Shown: in pieces, positions 42,503 to 54,905 of the stretch
How the letters are laid out: each line of letters starts with the position of its first letter
Position numbering within the stretch: position 1 is the first letter of the stretch
Origin: Heterobasidion occidentale
Lineage: Eukaryota > Basidiomycota > Agaricomycetes > Russulales > Bondarzewiaceae
Direction of reading: 5' to 3'
Assembly (NCBI GenBank): GCA_039111635.1
Contig: JBCAQO010000006.1
Span: 1,736,001-1,800,000 of the forward strand
Length of the DNA stretch: 64,000 bases
Program-made: the position numbers and the translations under genes
Notes under the pieces: generated by a model
Told to the model about the DNA's origin: nothing
The model's input: only the letters and a program-made list of their open reading frames with translations
The model's database searches: none

Positions 42503-45500
42503 GAACAACATGGATGGTTCGTCTTCCGCCTCATGCTTTCGTACACATAGCTGACAAACGTCGAAACCAGCGTCATTTTCTGCGACCTCTTCACTTCCAT
42601 TATGCCCCTCTTTGTCATTCTTGTTTTTCGGCTGCAACTCATCCCCCATGGTAGTGAGCTGGACTGAAGTGGACGGCAAAAACTCTGCGACCGTGTATAG
42701 TAAGAAGCATTTGTTTAGATGTATGTGCTCAAAACGGATTCTGACTCAGCACAGTCTCCAGACGAAGTTAGTGGGGTGTGGAAAGACCTTGACAAGCAAG
42801 GTAATTGAGTGTGCCCTATGTGCTACGTCGTATATTTAACCCTAACAATAACATACTTTGTCGAGCACCAGTGTGCAGTCGCTGAGTCGCAGTCGGATAT
42901 GAGACACGGGAGAGGCTACGTAATGATACAAACAGACGTAAACAGGGGGGTTCAAGAGCGCGCTTGTGGCTCGACGCGTCGCTCACTCTCTCCTGCTCCA
43001 ACGCTCTCACATCATTACCCGCCTCTTCAAATACCTCACGCTCCCTGCCTTTCCGAAAACATTCAACGCTCCAGGTTCCCGTTCGTGACGTAGCCACCCA
43101 CCTTCCGCGGCATCTAGACGCTGTTTCCAGCCAACATGATCCATTCCACTTAACCATGGAATGACATCTAACCTAAGTGTATATGGGTCTGCTTCGCGTT
43201 TTTCATTACTCGAGGCGGTCTGTCACGCCCGCCCTTGGCTAGAGCGACGGCTGTTGCTTCACCGGCGCGTGGTGGCTTTGTGGAACCTGAATCAGGGCAG
43301 TGTGTAGGATTGGCATCTTAGCACTTCTCGATGAGCCTTTTCTCGCTCGCAATGACTCCCGCGCGTCATGCTCCTCGCATCTCCGGACCATGCCTTGATT
43401 CTGATAACAGTCCTGCCACTTCGTACAACGCACAGGTCTCTGTCCGTGTTGCCTCGGGACCCTGGGTTTTGGTTGTACGCGTTGTTCGTGCACGTACAGA
43501 ATGCCACCCCTTGGCGGGAGCCGGTTGTATACCGTGACGAACCCTCGGGAGTCGTGCATTTTTCATGTATCATCGCGATAGCCGTGAAACAGGAAGGTGA
43601 CATCGGGATGACACGAGACTCCTGTACTGTTGGGGTTTGTGATTGCAGAATCAGGCACTAGAGAAGCGTCGCTGGATCTATGGGCATGGCATGCACAGGA
43701 CGAGCGAGTCTCATACTGGCTCAAGAGGAATGTGGGTGCCATTTCTGCAGCTGGGCTCCAAACAGACCTTCTAGCGAGGTTGATTGCCCAGTGTCGCTCC
43801 TTTCCCATGATACTGGTTTCTTTGCCCTCATGTTCCATTGTGGAGCGATAGGTGTGGGCTGACAAGTACTGCTGCTCTTCGGAGTACAAAACGAGTGTCC
43901 CATACAGGGTGCAAGCAACCCGAGTCTCAGACTCTTTCCCGAGTATCGGTATCCTAACGGCCACAGGGCCGCATACAGGTGCCTTGCTCAAACCCGGTGA
44001 ACTTTTGCAGTATCTTACTTGCCGTGGGCCACCTTGTCCATCCTGCTGTCACTCTTTGAGAAAGACAGCAGCTCGGTCTGGGGAGGGGCTCTCAAGCGTA
44101 GCTTTACGCAGTGTAGTATGCATGGCTTCGTGGCGACAGGATAGTGGATCAATGGGTGGCTCTGGCTGCGTCCGGACTCAAGGGATACGCACAGGAAAGC
44201 TGGGATGGGCTGGTATCTTCAGAGGCCGGTTTGCGTCAATGTGACAGCGGGAGCGGCGAGATGGTGTTGGGCTTCAAAGCAGCCTGCGGAACATCGACAT
44301 CGGAAGATGCGGTCTGTGCTTGCATGGACTCTTCTTCCAAGCGCACTCTACTCGCCCCCAACTGATCCCTTCTATTGAAAGGAAGGCTCTCTGTGCATGC
44401 TCTGTGCGAGTAACTCGGCTTCCATTCTATTCTTGGGAGGTCTTGACGCTCCGTCTGGTGCTCACTATCAAGGCGCTGCTGCCGACGCACCTCAAGGGGA
44501 AGCGGTATCGACCCGAGCCTTCTGATCCGTATTTTCGTTCATACAGCCAAACCACAAAGACCTGTTTCCTTGAGCTCATCGGATAGGCTTTGGGCTCTGC
44601 CCGTCCTCCCTTGGCCGATCTCAGAAAGCTTGTTGCTTCTCAGATGCACAGTATGTGTTTGTAGACCCGGGAACTGCCCACCCATATCGAGATACTGTCG
44701 TGCCTCTCGTCTACCCACCGAATCTCCGACCCCAGTACAAGATCCCTTCCGCTGCTCACTGGAATTGCATCGCCCTTGGTCGGTGTAATAGAGATACGTT
44801 CTCGCTCCTCGTGGGTATTGCGAAGTGCGATCGGCTGGGCAGAAGGTCTCGGCTGGCATTCGATGTCTGTGCTTCGAGAGACTTGTTGTGGTGTAGAGCG
44901 TTCCGCGGCGAGAACGCGTACTTGTTGTGTTTGATCGAAGGCAAGAGGCATCGGTCGGGGCACACACAGGACGGCAGGCGCAATGTCAGAGATGCGTTCG
45001 GAGGTGGAGAGTGGGCCTCTGTGCGGCAGCCATCTGGTTGACGAGAAGATACGTAGGGCCGCTCGACGGTATACGTCCTTGGGGGCAGCAGTTCTTGTCG
45101 TTTGCATCTTAGTCCCCTCGGGGGCAGACGTGGCGGATGAGAGGCACCCTGGTTTTGGAGTGGTCAGACCCCTTGTGTGTAATGCCGAGGGCGATGTTGG
45201 AGCAGGGGTCGAGCGAAAGTGCAGAGGTGGTCTTTCGGGACTGATGTCATAGCGGGGGAAGCCGTATGGCTTCGAGAACGTGGTGGAGGCGCTTCTGTCC
45301 ACAATTTTTTCCTTCTCCTTGCTTTCGTAGCGAGGCTTGACCAAGTTTGTCGTGTATGCCTTGAGATATATGTATATCGTGTCCTCAAGTACCAGAGTAC
45401 GCGTGCTTAGTGCCGTTTACTCGAAAATGTTCAACAGGTTCCCTGAACTTTGATTTTCCGGTCAGTCTCCCATTTTCCTTCTCATACGGGATGTCGCGCT

Positions 45501-45527
45501 GTTTCTGAGATAATCCTGAATAACACG
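42503..45527. other. 3-kb region without a recognisable gene
   Basis: Numerous short frames occur on both strands. The longest is a minus-strand 234-codon frame (45344-44640, MVKPRYESKEKEKIVDRSAS) overlapped antisense by a 128-codon plus-strand frame (44655-45041). Neither shows a known domain. Low-confidence gene space; it could hold one unrecognised gene or old repeat sequence. Confidence 0.35.
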
Positions 45528-46307
45528 TCAATATTCGAAGTACTCAATCTCGTCTTCTTCCCTGAACAGAGCGCCACCTTCCGTGGCTCGGTTGTGCAGG
45601 GAATGGAATTTGACAGTTCCTTCGTCTGATTTAAGGACTCGAACGTGGACGCAGCTACCGTGCTCATCCAGCAGAATCTGTGAGAAAAATCAGCTGTCTG
45701 GAAGTCGCCTTGAGCTCTTCGTCTCGTACCTTGCCAAAGTAGTTGACACCTAGCACGTCACAGGGGTAAATTCAACAACCACAAAAAGCGGTCCACAACC
45801 AAAAGTACTGACCAAATGGCACCCCTTGCGTGCGATAGGTCTTACGGATGCATAATCAGCAATGATAGGGATTGAGTGTTTTGGCTATGGCTGACCAGGG
45901 GCCTGTAAAACTTGATATGGTCCAATTTCCTAACTTCGTTCAGATGGTGGCGATCGTCCTCCTTGTGCAGCTCCCATAGCTGATTCGAGAGACAGGACTG
46001 TGAAGACGTCTGAACATAGGAAGCTTCATACCAACCTTGTGAAGAATATCGCGTTTCGTGGTCTCAAAGACCTTGGAGACGTCACCATCATCGACCTCGT
46101 GGGAGGGGCCGAGTGGAGGATTCGCAGAGCTGCTTTGCGACTGGATCAGAAGGCTTGAGTCAAACTGTCTCTGAATATGCGTGAAAGGGGCTTCACCATA
46201 GTATTGCGGAACAGTGAGAGCTCTGTAGAAAGAAAATTTGTCCAACCGAGATGGCCTGCCTACCTGATAAAACATGGAACTATGACATCATGGGGCTTTA
46301 CACCCAT
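45528..46307 (-). CDS. Small protein with C-terminal cystatin/stefin-like domain
   Basis: Six exons join cleanly: 46307-46264, 46222-46036, 45979-45896, 45840-45813, 45750-45731 (20 nt) and 45677-45528 (170 aa). The C-terminal part reads TQGVPFGVNYFGKI, CVHVRVLKSDEG and EEDEIEYFEY. This recalls the stefin pattern QxVxG-NYF-K, (Y/C)xHxRV and the final DELxYF of cysteine-protease inhibitors. The N-terminal half (YYGEAPFTHIQRQFDSSLL) is unfamiliar. No signal peptide is visible, as in cytosolic stefins. The cystatin assignment rests on pattern resemblance only. Confidence 0.6.
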
Positions 46308-46503
46308 GTAGGTACACAGTGCGATCTGGACCGTTTCCTGAATATAGCGTCACTCTGCTTTAGAAAACTGCTACAAGGCAATGTCAACATTCGAGCAGCT
46401 GCAGAACATCATACCACTACAAAATACAGGCCGTACAAGTCGTTACTTGGAGCGGGAAGTAGAAGTAAAATAAATTCTTCGCCGGCCAAAAAACACACCG
46501 CGC

Positions 46504-47898
46504 TCAGCACGACGTCCGCGGGGCGAAGGGGAACTTCGAGTGCCCAGCATCATTGTAGATTCCATACCCCGGCTCTTGATCGTCAGAATAAATATGGGCA
46601 AACCACCCGATGCCGCCACCGACGACATTTTTCAAATCTTCGCAGTGGCTGTCGAGAAGGGTATAGTACGCCTGAATAACATGGGAAGGCGTCTAATAAG
46701 TGAATCAATCATGAGAAGTCTTGGGACGCACATGCTCGTTTGGGATATCTGCAACCGCGTTTGGACTGTTGGGTTGAACGCCCTCAGATGTCACTGAAGG
46801 CCAGCCGTTCTGGACAGTTCATGCATCTTGTCAAAAAAGGTGTCTGCATAATGAGAGGATATGGCCGTACTTCATCAAAATACATCTTCTTCCCTTTACC
46901 GTGGGCAATGAACCAGTCCAAGTCCTGTTGGACCAAGGGCCATGCTTTGTCCCCTACGAACACGGGAATAACCAGGTTGAGCATGTTTGATCGTGGTGTG
47001 AAGAACTGGCGCCTACCCGTCGAGGCATTCTGGGAGAAGAAAGGGAGCATGTGAATGTTGATGAAGTCTTCAGCATCGAGCACATTCTGCGCGCCGCCGC
47101 GCTCCTGATAGCCATATGCCAGCTCGCTGACGGTCACTGGAATGTTGAGGCTCGACAGGTTCTTCTTCGCGGCGATGACCTGCGCCGCCAATTGATTGGG
47201 CGTCAGGACGTCGTCGAAGAGCGGCTCCGAGCCAAATTGCACGCCGCGCGTGACAAATTTAGCTTTGGGGTTCGCGTGCAGGGCGGCAAAGAGGGTGTCT
47301 CGCCTCGACTTCCAGATATCAGACCATCGAAGCCGAACTGCGGGATCAGCGCAACAATCAGTCAGGAAAATGTAATGGAGGAGATCAGGGAAAGCTGCTT
47401 ACCCAGACCAGAGCGTGCACGCCTAGGGTGCTGTCCCAAGCCGCTTCCACGATATCATCGCTACGAGAGTTAGTCAAGCTTAGCGCAAAATGGAGTTGAA
47501 TCTGGAAACCGTACTAGAAACCGTCTCGATCGCAAGCACCATAGAGTCTGACGTAGCGCCCCTGGAATCTATTGCGTATGTCAGCGAATTCTTTCTTGAG
47601 CTGTTTCAAGCTCTGGCCTGAAGCGGTACACAATGTTTCAGTGGGATCAATCGATGATGGACGGGTACGACGAACAGGCAGTGACTTCGTAGCTGAAGCC
47701 GACGAAGGCATATTCGTCTTTGGGATCGCACCACCAATTGTTATTGTTTGGCGGGAGGACAATTGGTTTGGTGAAGCCCAAGGCGGGGTAGCAGGAAGAC
47801 GCAGCGGAGAGGGTGACATTTTGGCTTGGAGTAGGAGAAGAAGGGAGAGCTACAGTATAGAATGGTAGAGACAATAGTGTGAGTGGAGCCCAGAACAT
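46504..47898 (-). CDS. Glycoside hydrolase family 17 beta-1,3-glucanase (wall glucan enzyme), one-base frame break
   Basis: Seven exons: 47898-47676, 47617-47515, 47460-47403, 47337-47017, 46953-46871, 46809-46732 and 46671-46504. A signal peptide (FWAPLTLLSLPFYTVALP) is followed by YAFVGFSYEVTAC, RYVRLYGACDRDGFYDD, VQFGSEPLFDDVL with the putative acid/base Glu, SELAYGYQE, and KKMYFDENGWPSVTSEG with the putative nucleophile Glu. The end is GGGIGWFAHIYSDDQEPGYG and FAPRTSC. The exons sum to 1034 nt, one short of a whole number of codons. The missing base lies at about 47320-47328, where FGFDG-SDIW is expected. Family members remodel beta-1,3-glucan in the wall. A TTAAATA box lies about 75 bp upstream. 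Confidence 0.85.
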
Positions 47899-48710
47899 CG
47901 TCAGTAGCAGAGATGGGGAGGCGGGTGAGCTGTAGGGACCGTAAGTCGAAGCCTGTCGCATACGAAGGAGGGGTATTTAAGGTAGATGAGCAGGACAATG
48001 GGAACAGCGTTATTTGCGAGCGTCCGACTGAGCCCATATGGCAACAGGGAAATCCTGTGCGAAATTCGGTGTCGGACTGACAGCCGCGGACGCACAGAGG
48101 CGCGCGAGACACGAACAGGATGGGCATCGACATATACGCTCTCGCAGCATCTCCCTTCGCCGACTAAGCCCCGATCGGGATGCGCGCCTCACCGGAAAGG
48201 AAGTATTAGTGGCACTTGACTTGTTGACTTGCCCAGCCCCGTCACACATCCGTATCCATGCGTCCCTGCCTCACAGCTTCTACACCGCAGGCGGACGGAT
48301 ACGACCGCAAACGTCCCACACACGTGATGCTCCTCGAACAGTCCCCTGCTGCCTCCAAGCTTTGAGTCCAGTTGTAGCTGTGTGAGGAGTTCGAGGAGTT
48401 GAGCGCATGGTCATCTGTATCAGAAGCACCTGTCGGATCGGACAGATTTGGAGGATTAGCCTGGAACGAAGAGCAACAGGTTCCATACCACACTTTCCGC
48501 TGGTCTTCTGATAATCAGGGCGAAAGCTTAACGAGCACGCTCCGGGTAGATGTAGCAAGGATGCCAGAAAGGGCCTCAAAACACGAGGACAGGAATAACG
48601 CCCATCATAGGGGTGGAAAGTCACGGCTTGTGAAAACACACAGAATGGTGAAGTTCGGAGAAAGTGGTGAGTTATGATACCTAACAGCAAATTATATGAT
48701 AGATAAACAG
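47899..48710. other. Promoter region of the GH17 gene
   Basis: Short overlapping frames only. It lies between the GH17 start and the end of the gelsolin-like gene, both on the minus strand. Confidence 0.5.
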
Positions 48711-51700
48711 TCACGATGACACAAAGTGCGACGAGTGTAGGCCAAGAGGGAGCATGCTGTGGTCCTTCAAAGCAGAGATCTCCCAGGCCACCTTACCAAG
48801 CTAAAATCGATTGAAACTCAATGCCCATCGGAATGAAGAATCAAGGTTACAGACATACATGCTCCATTGCCTCGTGGAATGTGATCAAATTCATGTGATT
48901 CGGCGTCTCGTGTTCGTTCTGCAGCAATGTCCGTGAGACGATGGCGCAGAATGGCGCAAATTACATGCTCACGATGGTCTCTGCGTCAATATTACGGAAG
49001 TGCAGGCGCAGATCCGACGGGAGCTGGGATGGTAGGACTAGGACATGGACCGTTGGCGCGAATGGCCGTGTCGAAGCGGTGAGTCGTGACATGTCCTACG
49101 ACACGAGCATGAGCATCATGCATTTGTGGGCAAAAGGCGAGAACAATCACCATAGCACAAGACAGGGCAGCGCGAATATTGCGTCGGCTACTGCGCGCAT
49201 CCTTCCCAACAAGGACAAAGAACTCCCAGACACAATCAATGATGTAGATAGATGCTTTGAAGCCAGACTCGCTTGACAGGTTCAGAACAGGGTTGACCTG
49301 AGCAAAAAAAAAGTCATGATCACCGTGAATCTCTCCAAACGGATTCAAGAACGAACAACGACCTTCGCCTCTGCACCATCGACGCGCCAGATACGAGGCA
49401 CGCAGTCTGTCGTAGTCGATGGGCGCCACTTCCAGTAGTCCGCGTTGGCATAATCACGCTCGCCAAGCATCATCCAGAACATCTCGTCATTGTCGCTCTC
49501 GCCCTCAATGAGCTCAACCACGCTTGACTCGCCGGTGGACAGGGCTCGGGCGTACGCGAGCGCTGCTTGCTGCTCTGACGGCAACGAGCCGCAACCGTGC
49601 CAAACGTACAACGTTCCGAGCAGTGTCAGGCAGAAGCTAAATCCAGAGCACAAGTTAGAGACGCTCTGAGGGAGGTGTCAGTGTTGGCACAGAGATATGC
49701 GAATCCATCTCGATCGTACAAGGTCATGTTCATCGATGAATATGGCATCGCGATAGCTCCGAATGAGATGCATCGTAGTGTTCTCCGCTGTCCAATGGGA
49801 GCGAGAACCCTAGGTGTGACGGTCAGAGATGATCAAACAATCGGAGATTCAACTTGCCTGTCGGATTGCTAGCTGTCCTCCCAGGACATGTACAAGCTCC
49901 AAAGGCTCGCAGTGCTGAGGGACGGAAATCTAAGAGGCCGATGAGCTCGCGCAATCACTACAAAAAAAATAGAGACGGACATACCACGCTTGTACCGTAG
50001 TGCCTCGCCAGATCTTTGAGCTTACGGTCTTCCCGTTCACCCAGCTGACTGCGCTTGCCACGCCAGCCCCAGACCGTTGTCCCAACCAGGCCACTCGACT
50101 TGGTCTTATACCGATGCACGATCGCAAGCACCTCAGACTCGTAGAAGATGTGGGTGTCGTCTTTGAGGGCTGTCGCAGTGGTTCCGATGATGGACATCAC
50201 ATCGACGGAGATGCTGTGGATGCTAGCGTCGGCCGTATAGATCGGTGGCCTGTATGTAAGAAGTTGCTCAACATCAATGGGAGGTAGAGGTCCATCATCA
50301 TGGTCTGCTTGTCAATGTAAGGATGGTGCACATCTTTCTCTTTTGCAGGAGACTTACGGATTTCAATAATGTTGCGCTTGACCTTTGGCGTATCCGTGAC
50401 AGGGTCATGTGGAAAAACCGGGGCAATTTCCGTGGTTGAACCTTGTTGTGGTTTTGAGCCGCCCTCATCTAGAGCAGACACGTCCTGTTGGACCGTTTCC
50501 TGTTGGACGACAGCCGGAGGCCCTCTTATCAACGTATTAGCAGGCGAAGGCGCAGGTGTCTTTTCTTCCTTCAACGGAGGCATCATATACGCAGAATATC
50601 TCTCAAAGCTCGACTTCCTTCTCTCCAATGGAGGGCTGACCAGATTAGCCTTCGGTAACTCACTAACCTCCACCGATGGAACTACGGGCGTGTCCTCTTT
50701 GACGATAGGCGGCGAGGGACTGGAAGGCTCGACCGGAGAACCAGCATGTTCGTTTAGAGCCTGTGCAACGTCCATGACCAGTGCACGATTCCCAGTACTA
50801 GGTATGCGACTATGCCGACGCCGCTCCCGCGGTGCAGCAGCGGGGTCCACCGTCGCGAGGCCTAGCAACGCATGCGCGCCAACAAGACCAGTCGGCGTGG
50901 CCGATTTGGGGCCATCAGCGGGCGGGGGACCCTTGCCGAGGGGTTTCACGCCAATGAGCACCTGCTCGGACCATTTGTCCGCGAGACTGCTCACTTTTGA
51001 GTCGCTCGGGCGGGAGGAGCCGGGGGGCGTGGTCTTGGGCAAAGGGGACGGCGGTGCAGGTTCGCTGAGTGCAGATTCCAGACTAGCAGCGGCAGAAGAC
51101 GTGGGTGCAACGAGGCTGACGGCAGGCGTGGGCTGCTGCGGGATCACAGGCAGAGGTCTTGATTTCTGTGTGGGCGCCTGCGCCTGTTCAGAGGGCGGCT
51201 GTGGTCCCGGATGGAAATCTGACACTGGAGCTGACGCCAACGGGGTGTTGGCGCTGGTGACTTTGACATCCTGTGCGCTCGGCTGCACTTTAGATGATAC
51301 ACGCACAGCGGCGGTGGCCTGCGGGCGCGCCCTCCGCGGTTGCTTTGCCCTGTCTTTCGTAAGCTACTCGCGTCACACGCACGGAGCAGGCAGCAGGCAG
51401 CGCACAAAAGCGTGGGCGTTTCGGAGATTCAGAGCGAACGGTATAAAAAGGCAGAAGACATCATTAAGCATTCGAGGCGCGGATCCGACACAGCTACTGG
51501 GAAGAACGCACATGGCTCAAGGGCTTCGCCGTGGGTGCGGGCAGCTCCGACGGCCCTCTAGCCGCGCCCCGCGCCCCGCCCACCTGCGCCCCCTTCACGG
51601 CGTCTCCTTCCGTCCTTGACCGTGCGCCCGGCGCAGGCGTCGTCGAGCGCGATTGCGGGCGCGAAGAAGCAGGTGCGGGCGTGTGCGGACGTGAGTGTGA

Positions 51701-53510
51701 AGTTCCGGTCGCGGGGTCGTCGCCGGTCTTCATAGGCTTGATGTATGAGATGAGGGTCGAGGACGAGCCGAGGGCGTCACGGGAAGGGGGCGAAGAGGCG
51801 TCCGCGGCGGCGGTGGCGGCGGTGGCGGAGAGGGCGGCGTTGGAGGGGACGGTGCGGAGAGATCTGCCAGTGTGGTGGGGTTCGATGGGCTTGGGAGGAC
51901 TAGGGGTCTGCTGCGTCGGGGGCGGGTCCGCAGCACGTGCCTTGTGCAGAGGGACAGGCTTGGAAGCGGCGGGGGCGGGCGGGGAGCTCGGGCTGGAGGC
52001 GGCACCGTCCGGCTTCCAGCGATCCGCGACAGACAGGCGCTTCCCCGCGACGAGCCTGCCGGTCTCAGACACCGCGCCCGTGGATGGCCCGAACTCGAGC
52101 TGGCTGCTCGCAAGGACCATGGACTGCACAAAACCCCGCCCCTTCAGCCTGCTGATGCTCGGCGTCGGGTCCTTCTGCATGGACGGTTTGAGAAAGGCGG
52201 GCGAGGGCGAGACCCCATGCGCGGCGGATGCTGGGGTTTTGGGCGAAGGCTGGATCGGCCGTGCGAGCGAGGGCGTGGAAATGGAAGGTGTCTTGGGGCT
52301 AGGAGTCGCGGAAACGGAGGGCCGTGGGGCTGGTGGATAGGAATTGAAGGTTGGAGACCGGACAGGTGGAGAGGAGGATGCGATGGATGGAGATTTCGAC
52401 AGGTCCTTGGCGGGTTTCGCGTACGGCGCGGGTGAAATCGCAAGTGGGCGTGACTGTGTGCGAGGCGTATGTGGGGTAATGGAACGTGGCGGCTCAGGCT
52501 CGAGACCCGCAGAAATTGTTTGCACCTTTGGAGAGGATGTCGTTGCCCGCATTGGTGGGGGCCCTGACGGCGTGCTCACGGTGCGCAGGCGCGGACCATC
52601 GTGAGGAGTGCTGCTGCTGCTGCTCCCGGTCTTCTGCGGCAGCACACCCTGCTGCTCGACATGCTGAACGTAGCGACGCAGGGCGGGCGAGTTGCTCATT
52701 CTCCGCTCGCGGCCACCCTCCCGATCAGAGCCGTAACCTGTTGCTGCCGTCGTGCTCTGTGGTTTCGGGAGCGGAACACGTTCGGGGGTCGACGCGGATG
52801 GGGAGATGGGCGCTGCGGGCACACGGCCCTTGGCAGCAAGCCCGGGCATGGCGACGCCACCGCGGCCGAAGACAGGATGAGGCGCGGTGATAGTGGTGCG
52901 CTGCTCAAACTGCGTCGGGTCGTGCGCGTCCGCCTGGGGCGCATGTCGGTTCAAGCGGGGGCCAGTAGCGCGCCCTCCGATGAAGGCAGCGAGGGAGACG
53001 GGCTCTGAGCGCGACGGGGGGGCGGTCACGGCCGGTTTGAGGGAGAAGTCGGGCATGCCAATGGCGGGAGTGGACCGTGCGGGCGAGGGACGCTCTGCCG
53101 TTGGCTCGGAGCTCGCACCTGTGAGTTTTTGCAGAGCGTCGGCGTGGACGCTGGACCGCGTGTCATCTAGAGGCTCGGCACTTCTATGCGGAGAAGAGAA
53201 AGAAGAGTCATCGTCATCGCGCTTGGCTTGATATGCCGGGTGTTATTGTCAGTTTTCGAGTACGGAGGGCGGAGGGCGGAGGGCGGGATAGCTCACATGG
53301 GTCGACGGCAGGGACCACGCGGATGCTCCTGCGGACGCGGGCAAGTCGAGAGGCAGCGATCTCCTGCTCGAGCTTCTTCTGCTCCTCTTCTTCGTCGGCG
53401 TCGACCTGGCGCTGCAGAGCCTTGATCTTCTGCGTCCACTCGGCCAGGCCGGACTCGGGGGGCTTAGGGAGGGTGTACGATCGGGCGGAGGGGCTTGCTG
53501 GGAATTCCAT
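48711..53510 (-). CDS. DUF4045-gelsolin repeat protein (actin-binding)
   Basis: Eleven exons sum to 4140 nt (1379 aa): 53510-53297, 53226-51512, 51363-50358, 50304-49985, 49929-49858, 49809-49720, 49665-49363, 49297-49151, 49095-48973, 48918-48859 and 48800-48711. The N-terminal block, ADEEEEQKKLEQEIAASRLA and EPVSLAAFIGGRATGPRLNR then HAPQADAHDPTQFEQRT, is the fungal DUF4045 signature. About 700 Pro/Ser-rich disordered residues follow. The C-terminal third has gelsolin-like repeats (DDTHIFYESEVLAIVHRYKT, FCLTLLGTLYVWHGCGS, SGFKASIYIIDCVWEFFVLV). The intron after 49858 starts with GC (GCAAGT), a GC-AG intron. Such proteins are presumed to cap or sever actin at hyphal tips or septa; the role is inferred from the repeats. 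Confidence 0.88.
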
Positions 53511-53914
53511 AGTAGTGATTCGTGAGTGATGTGCGATAAACGAGCAGAGAAGGTCCTTAGGGTATATGTGTGTTCGAAAGCATGCAGAGCGAGGAAAGGG
53601 TCAGCGATGGATGGTGTAGAAAACCACACCGACAGGGTGTGGTGAGGCGCGGCAATTCGCAGACCAAATCGCCTTCTAGCGGTGGCGGCACTGATATCGT
53701 GGTACACGCTCAGATCTTGCTCTATCAAACGGTGCTCAAAATCCCGACTGCACCGCAGATATAGATGTTCGTAAAATTATGCATCAATTGTAATCGATAA
53801 AGGTCCGGTGTCCACAGCATAGAAAATGTCCGTGCAGTCTTTTCGCTAATAATGAAGGTAGTCAATCACAGCCTGGGCTACGGCTACTAACACTATTAAC
53901 AGAAACGTCCTCGC

Positions 53915-54905
53915 TCAAGCAAAGACGATGAATCCGGACGCCAGCATGACCATCGAGGCCAAGGTTGCTTTGACAGCGAACGGCGCCATCGCGCTGTTGC
54001 TGTTATTCTGCGCCAAACTGAGGCCGCTCGCGGTCTGCGAGATTCCAGAGGGCTGGGTGCCATCTACAAGGCGAAATGTCAGGACACGCAAGTAGCGGAA
54101 GGAACGAGGCACGACGTACCGGTGAAGGACGTGCCGCACTCGTTCTGGATGGCAGACTTGTCATCAGATGTGAACAGGTTGGGGAAGCCACTGTTTAGCG
54201 TGTTGTAGGCCTGCTTCGCGCAGCTGCTGCAGGTGACGTTCTTAGGGACAGTGGAGTCCAGAGAACCGGAACCTGAAAGGAGCTTCGGCACGAGCGAGAT
54301 GAGGTTGTTGATGCTGAGCGTGCCGATCGTGTCTTGGATGCCAGTGAGTACCTCGGTGACGCAGAGCTGATTCGCAGAGGTACTACGAGAGATTTGTGAG
54401 CACGGGATCGTGATAAAAATGAGAATGGTGGGAAACACACTCTTTCAGGCACGCAATCTCGCGCACCGTGGGGTAGTACGTTTGCACCTCTGTGACAACA
54501 GAGTCGGTGCTGTCGTTGTTGAAGCCGATGCTAGCAAGGTCGCTGGAACAACCTGAAATGACGGTCTTGACGACATTGGCGAGACTCTGGTTCGTGCAGG
54601 CACTCTGAGAGCAGAAGCCTGTGAGCCAGGTGTTGATAGGGGTAACGAGAGAGGTGCTGTTGCCAGCGAGGGCGAGGGGGACAAGGCCCGCTGCGTTGAG
54701 ACACGAGCCGTCTGAAGAGGTAGCAACGCCAGCAAGCGTGGACTGGCACTGGCTCGATATCCTGTCATTAATACGATTCAAACACACTGTGAGTCTAACA
54801 TCCTACGGACACAAAGTGTCAAGAAGCAAGAAGCACGCACGACTGGGCAGAGACGGAGAACGCGCTTCCTGCAATTACTGCGATGGCTACAATAGAAGAG
54901 ATCAT
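53915..54905 (-). CDS. Secreted Cys-rich, probably GPI-anchored protein
   Basis: Four exons: 54905-54841, 54794-54441, 54382-54120 and 54063-53915 (276 aa). A signal peptide (ISSIVAIAVIAGSAFSVSA) leads a body with about ten Cys and several Asn-X-Ser/Thr sites (LNRINDRISSQCQST, GFCSQSACTNQSLANVV, NVTCSSCAKQAYNTL). The C-terminus is a Ser/Asn-rich linker then a hydrophobic tail ending GFIVFA, as needed for a GPI anchor. The Cys pattern resembles fungal DUF7729-type surface proteins. Function is unknown. Confidence 0.8.

Noticed and set aside
50369..52340. Plus-strand frames of 416 and 269 codons
   Set aside because: They are antisense to the Pro/Ser-rich linker of the gelsolin gene, whose exons, splice sites and family motifs are on the minus strand.
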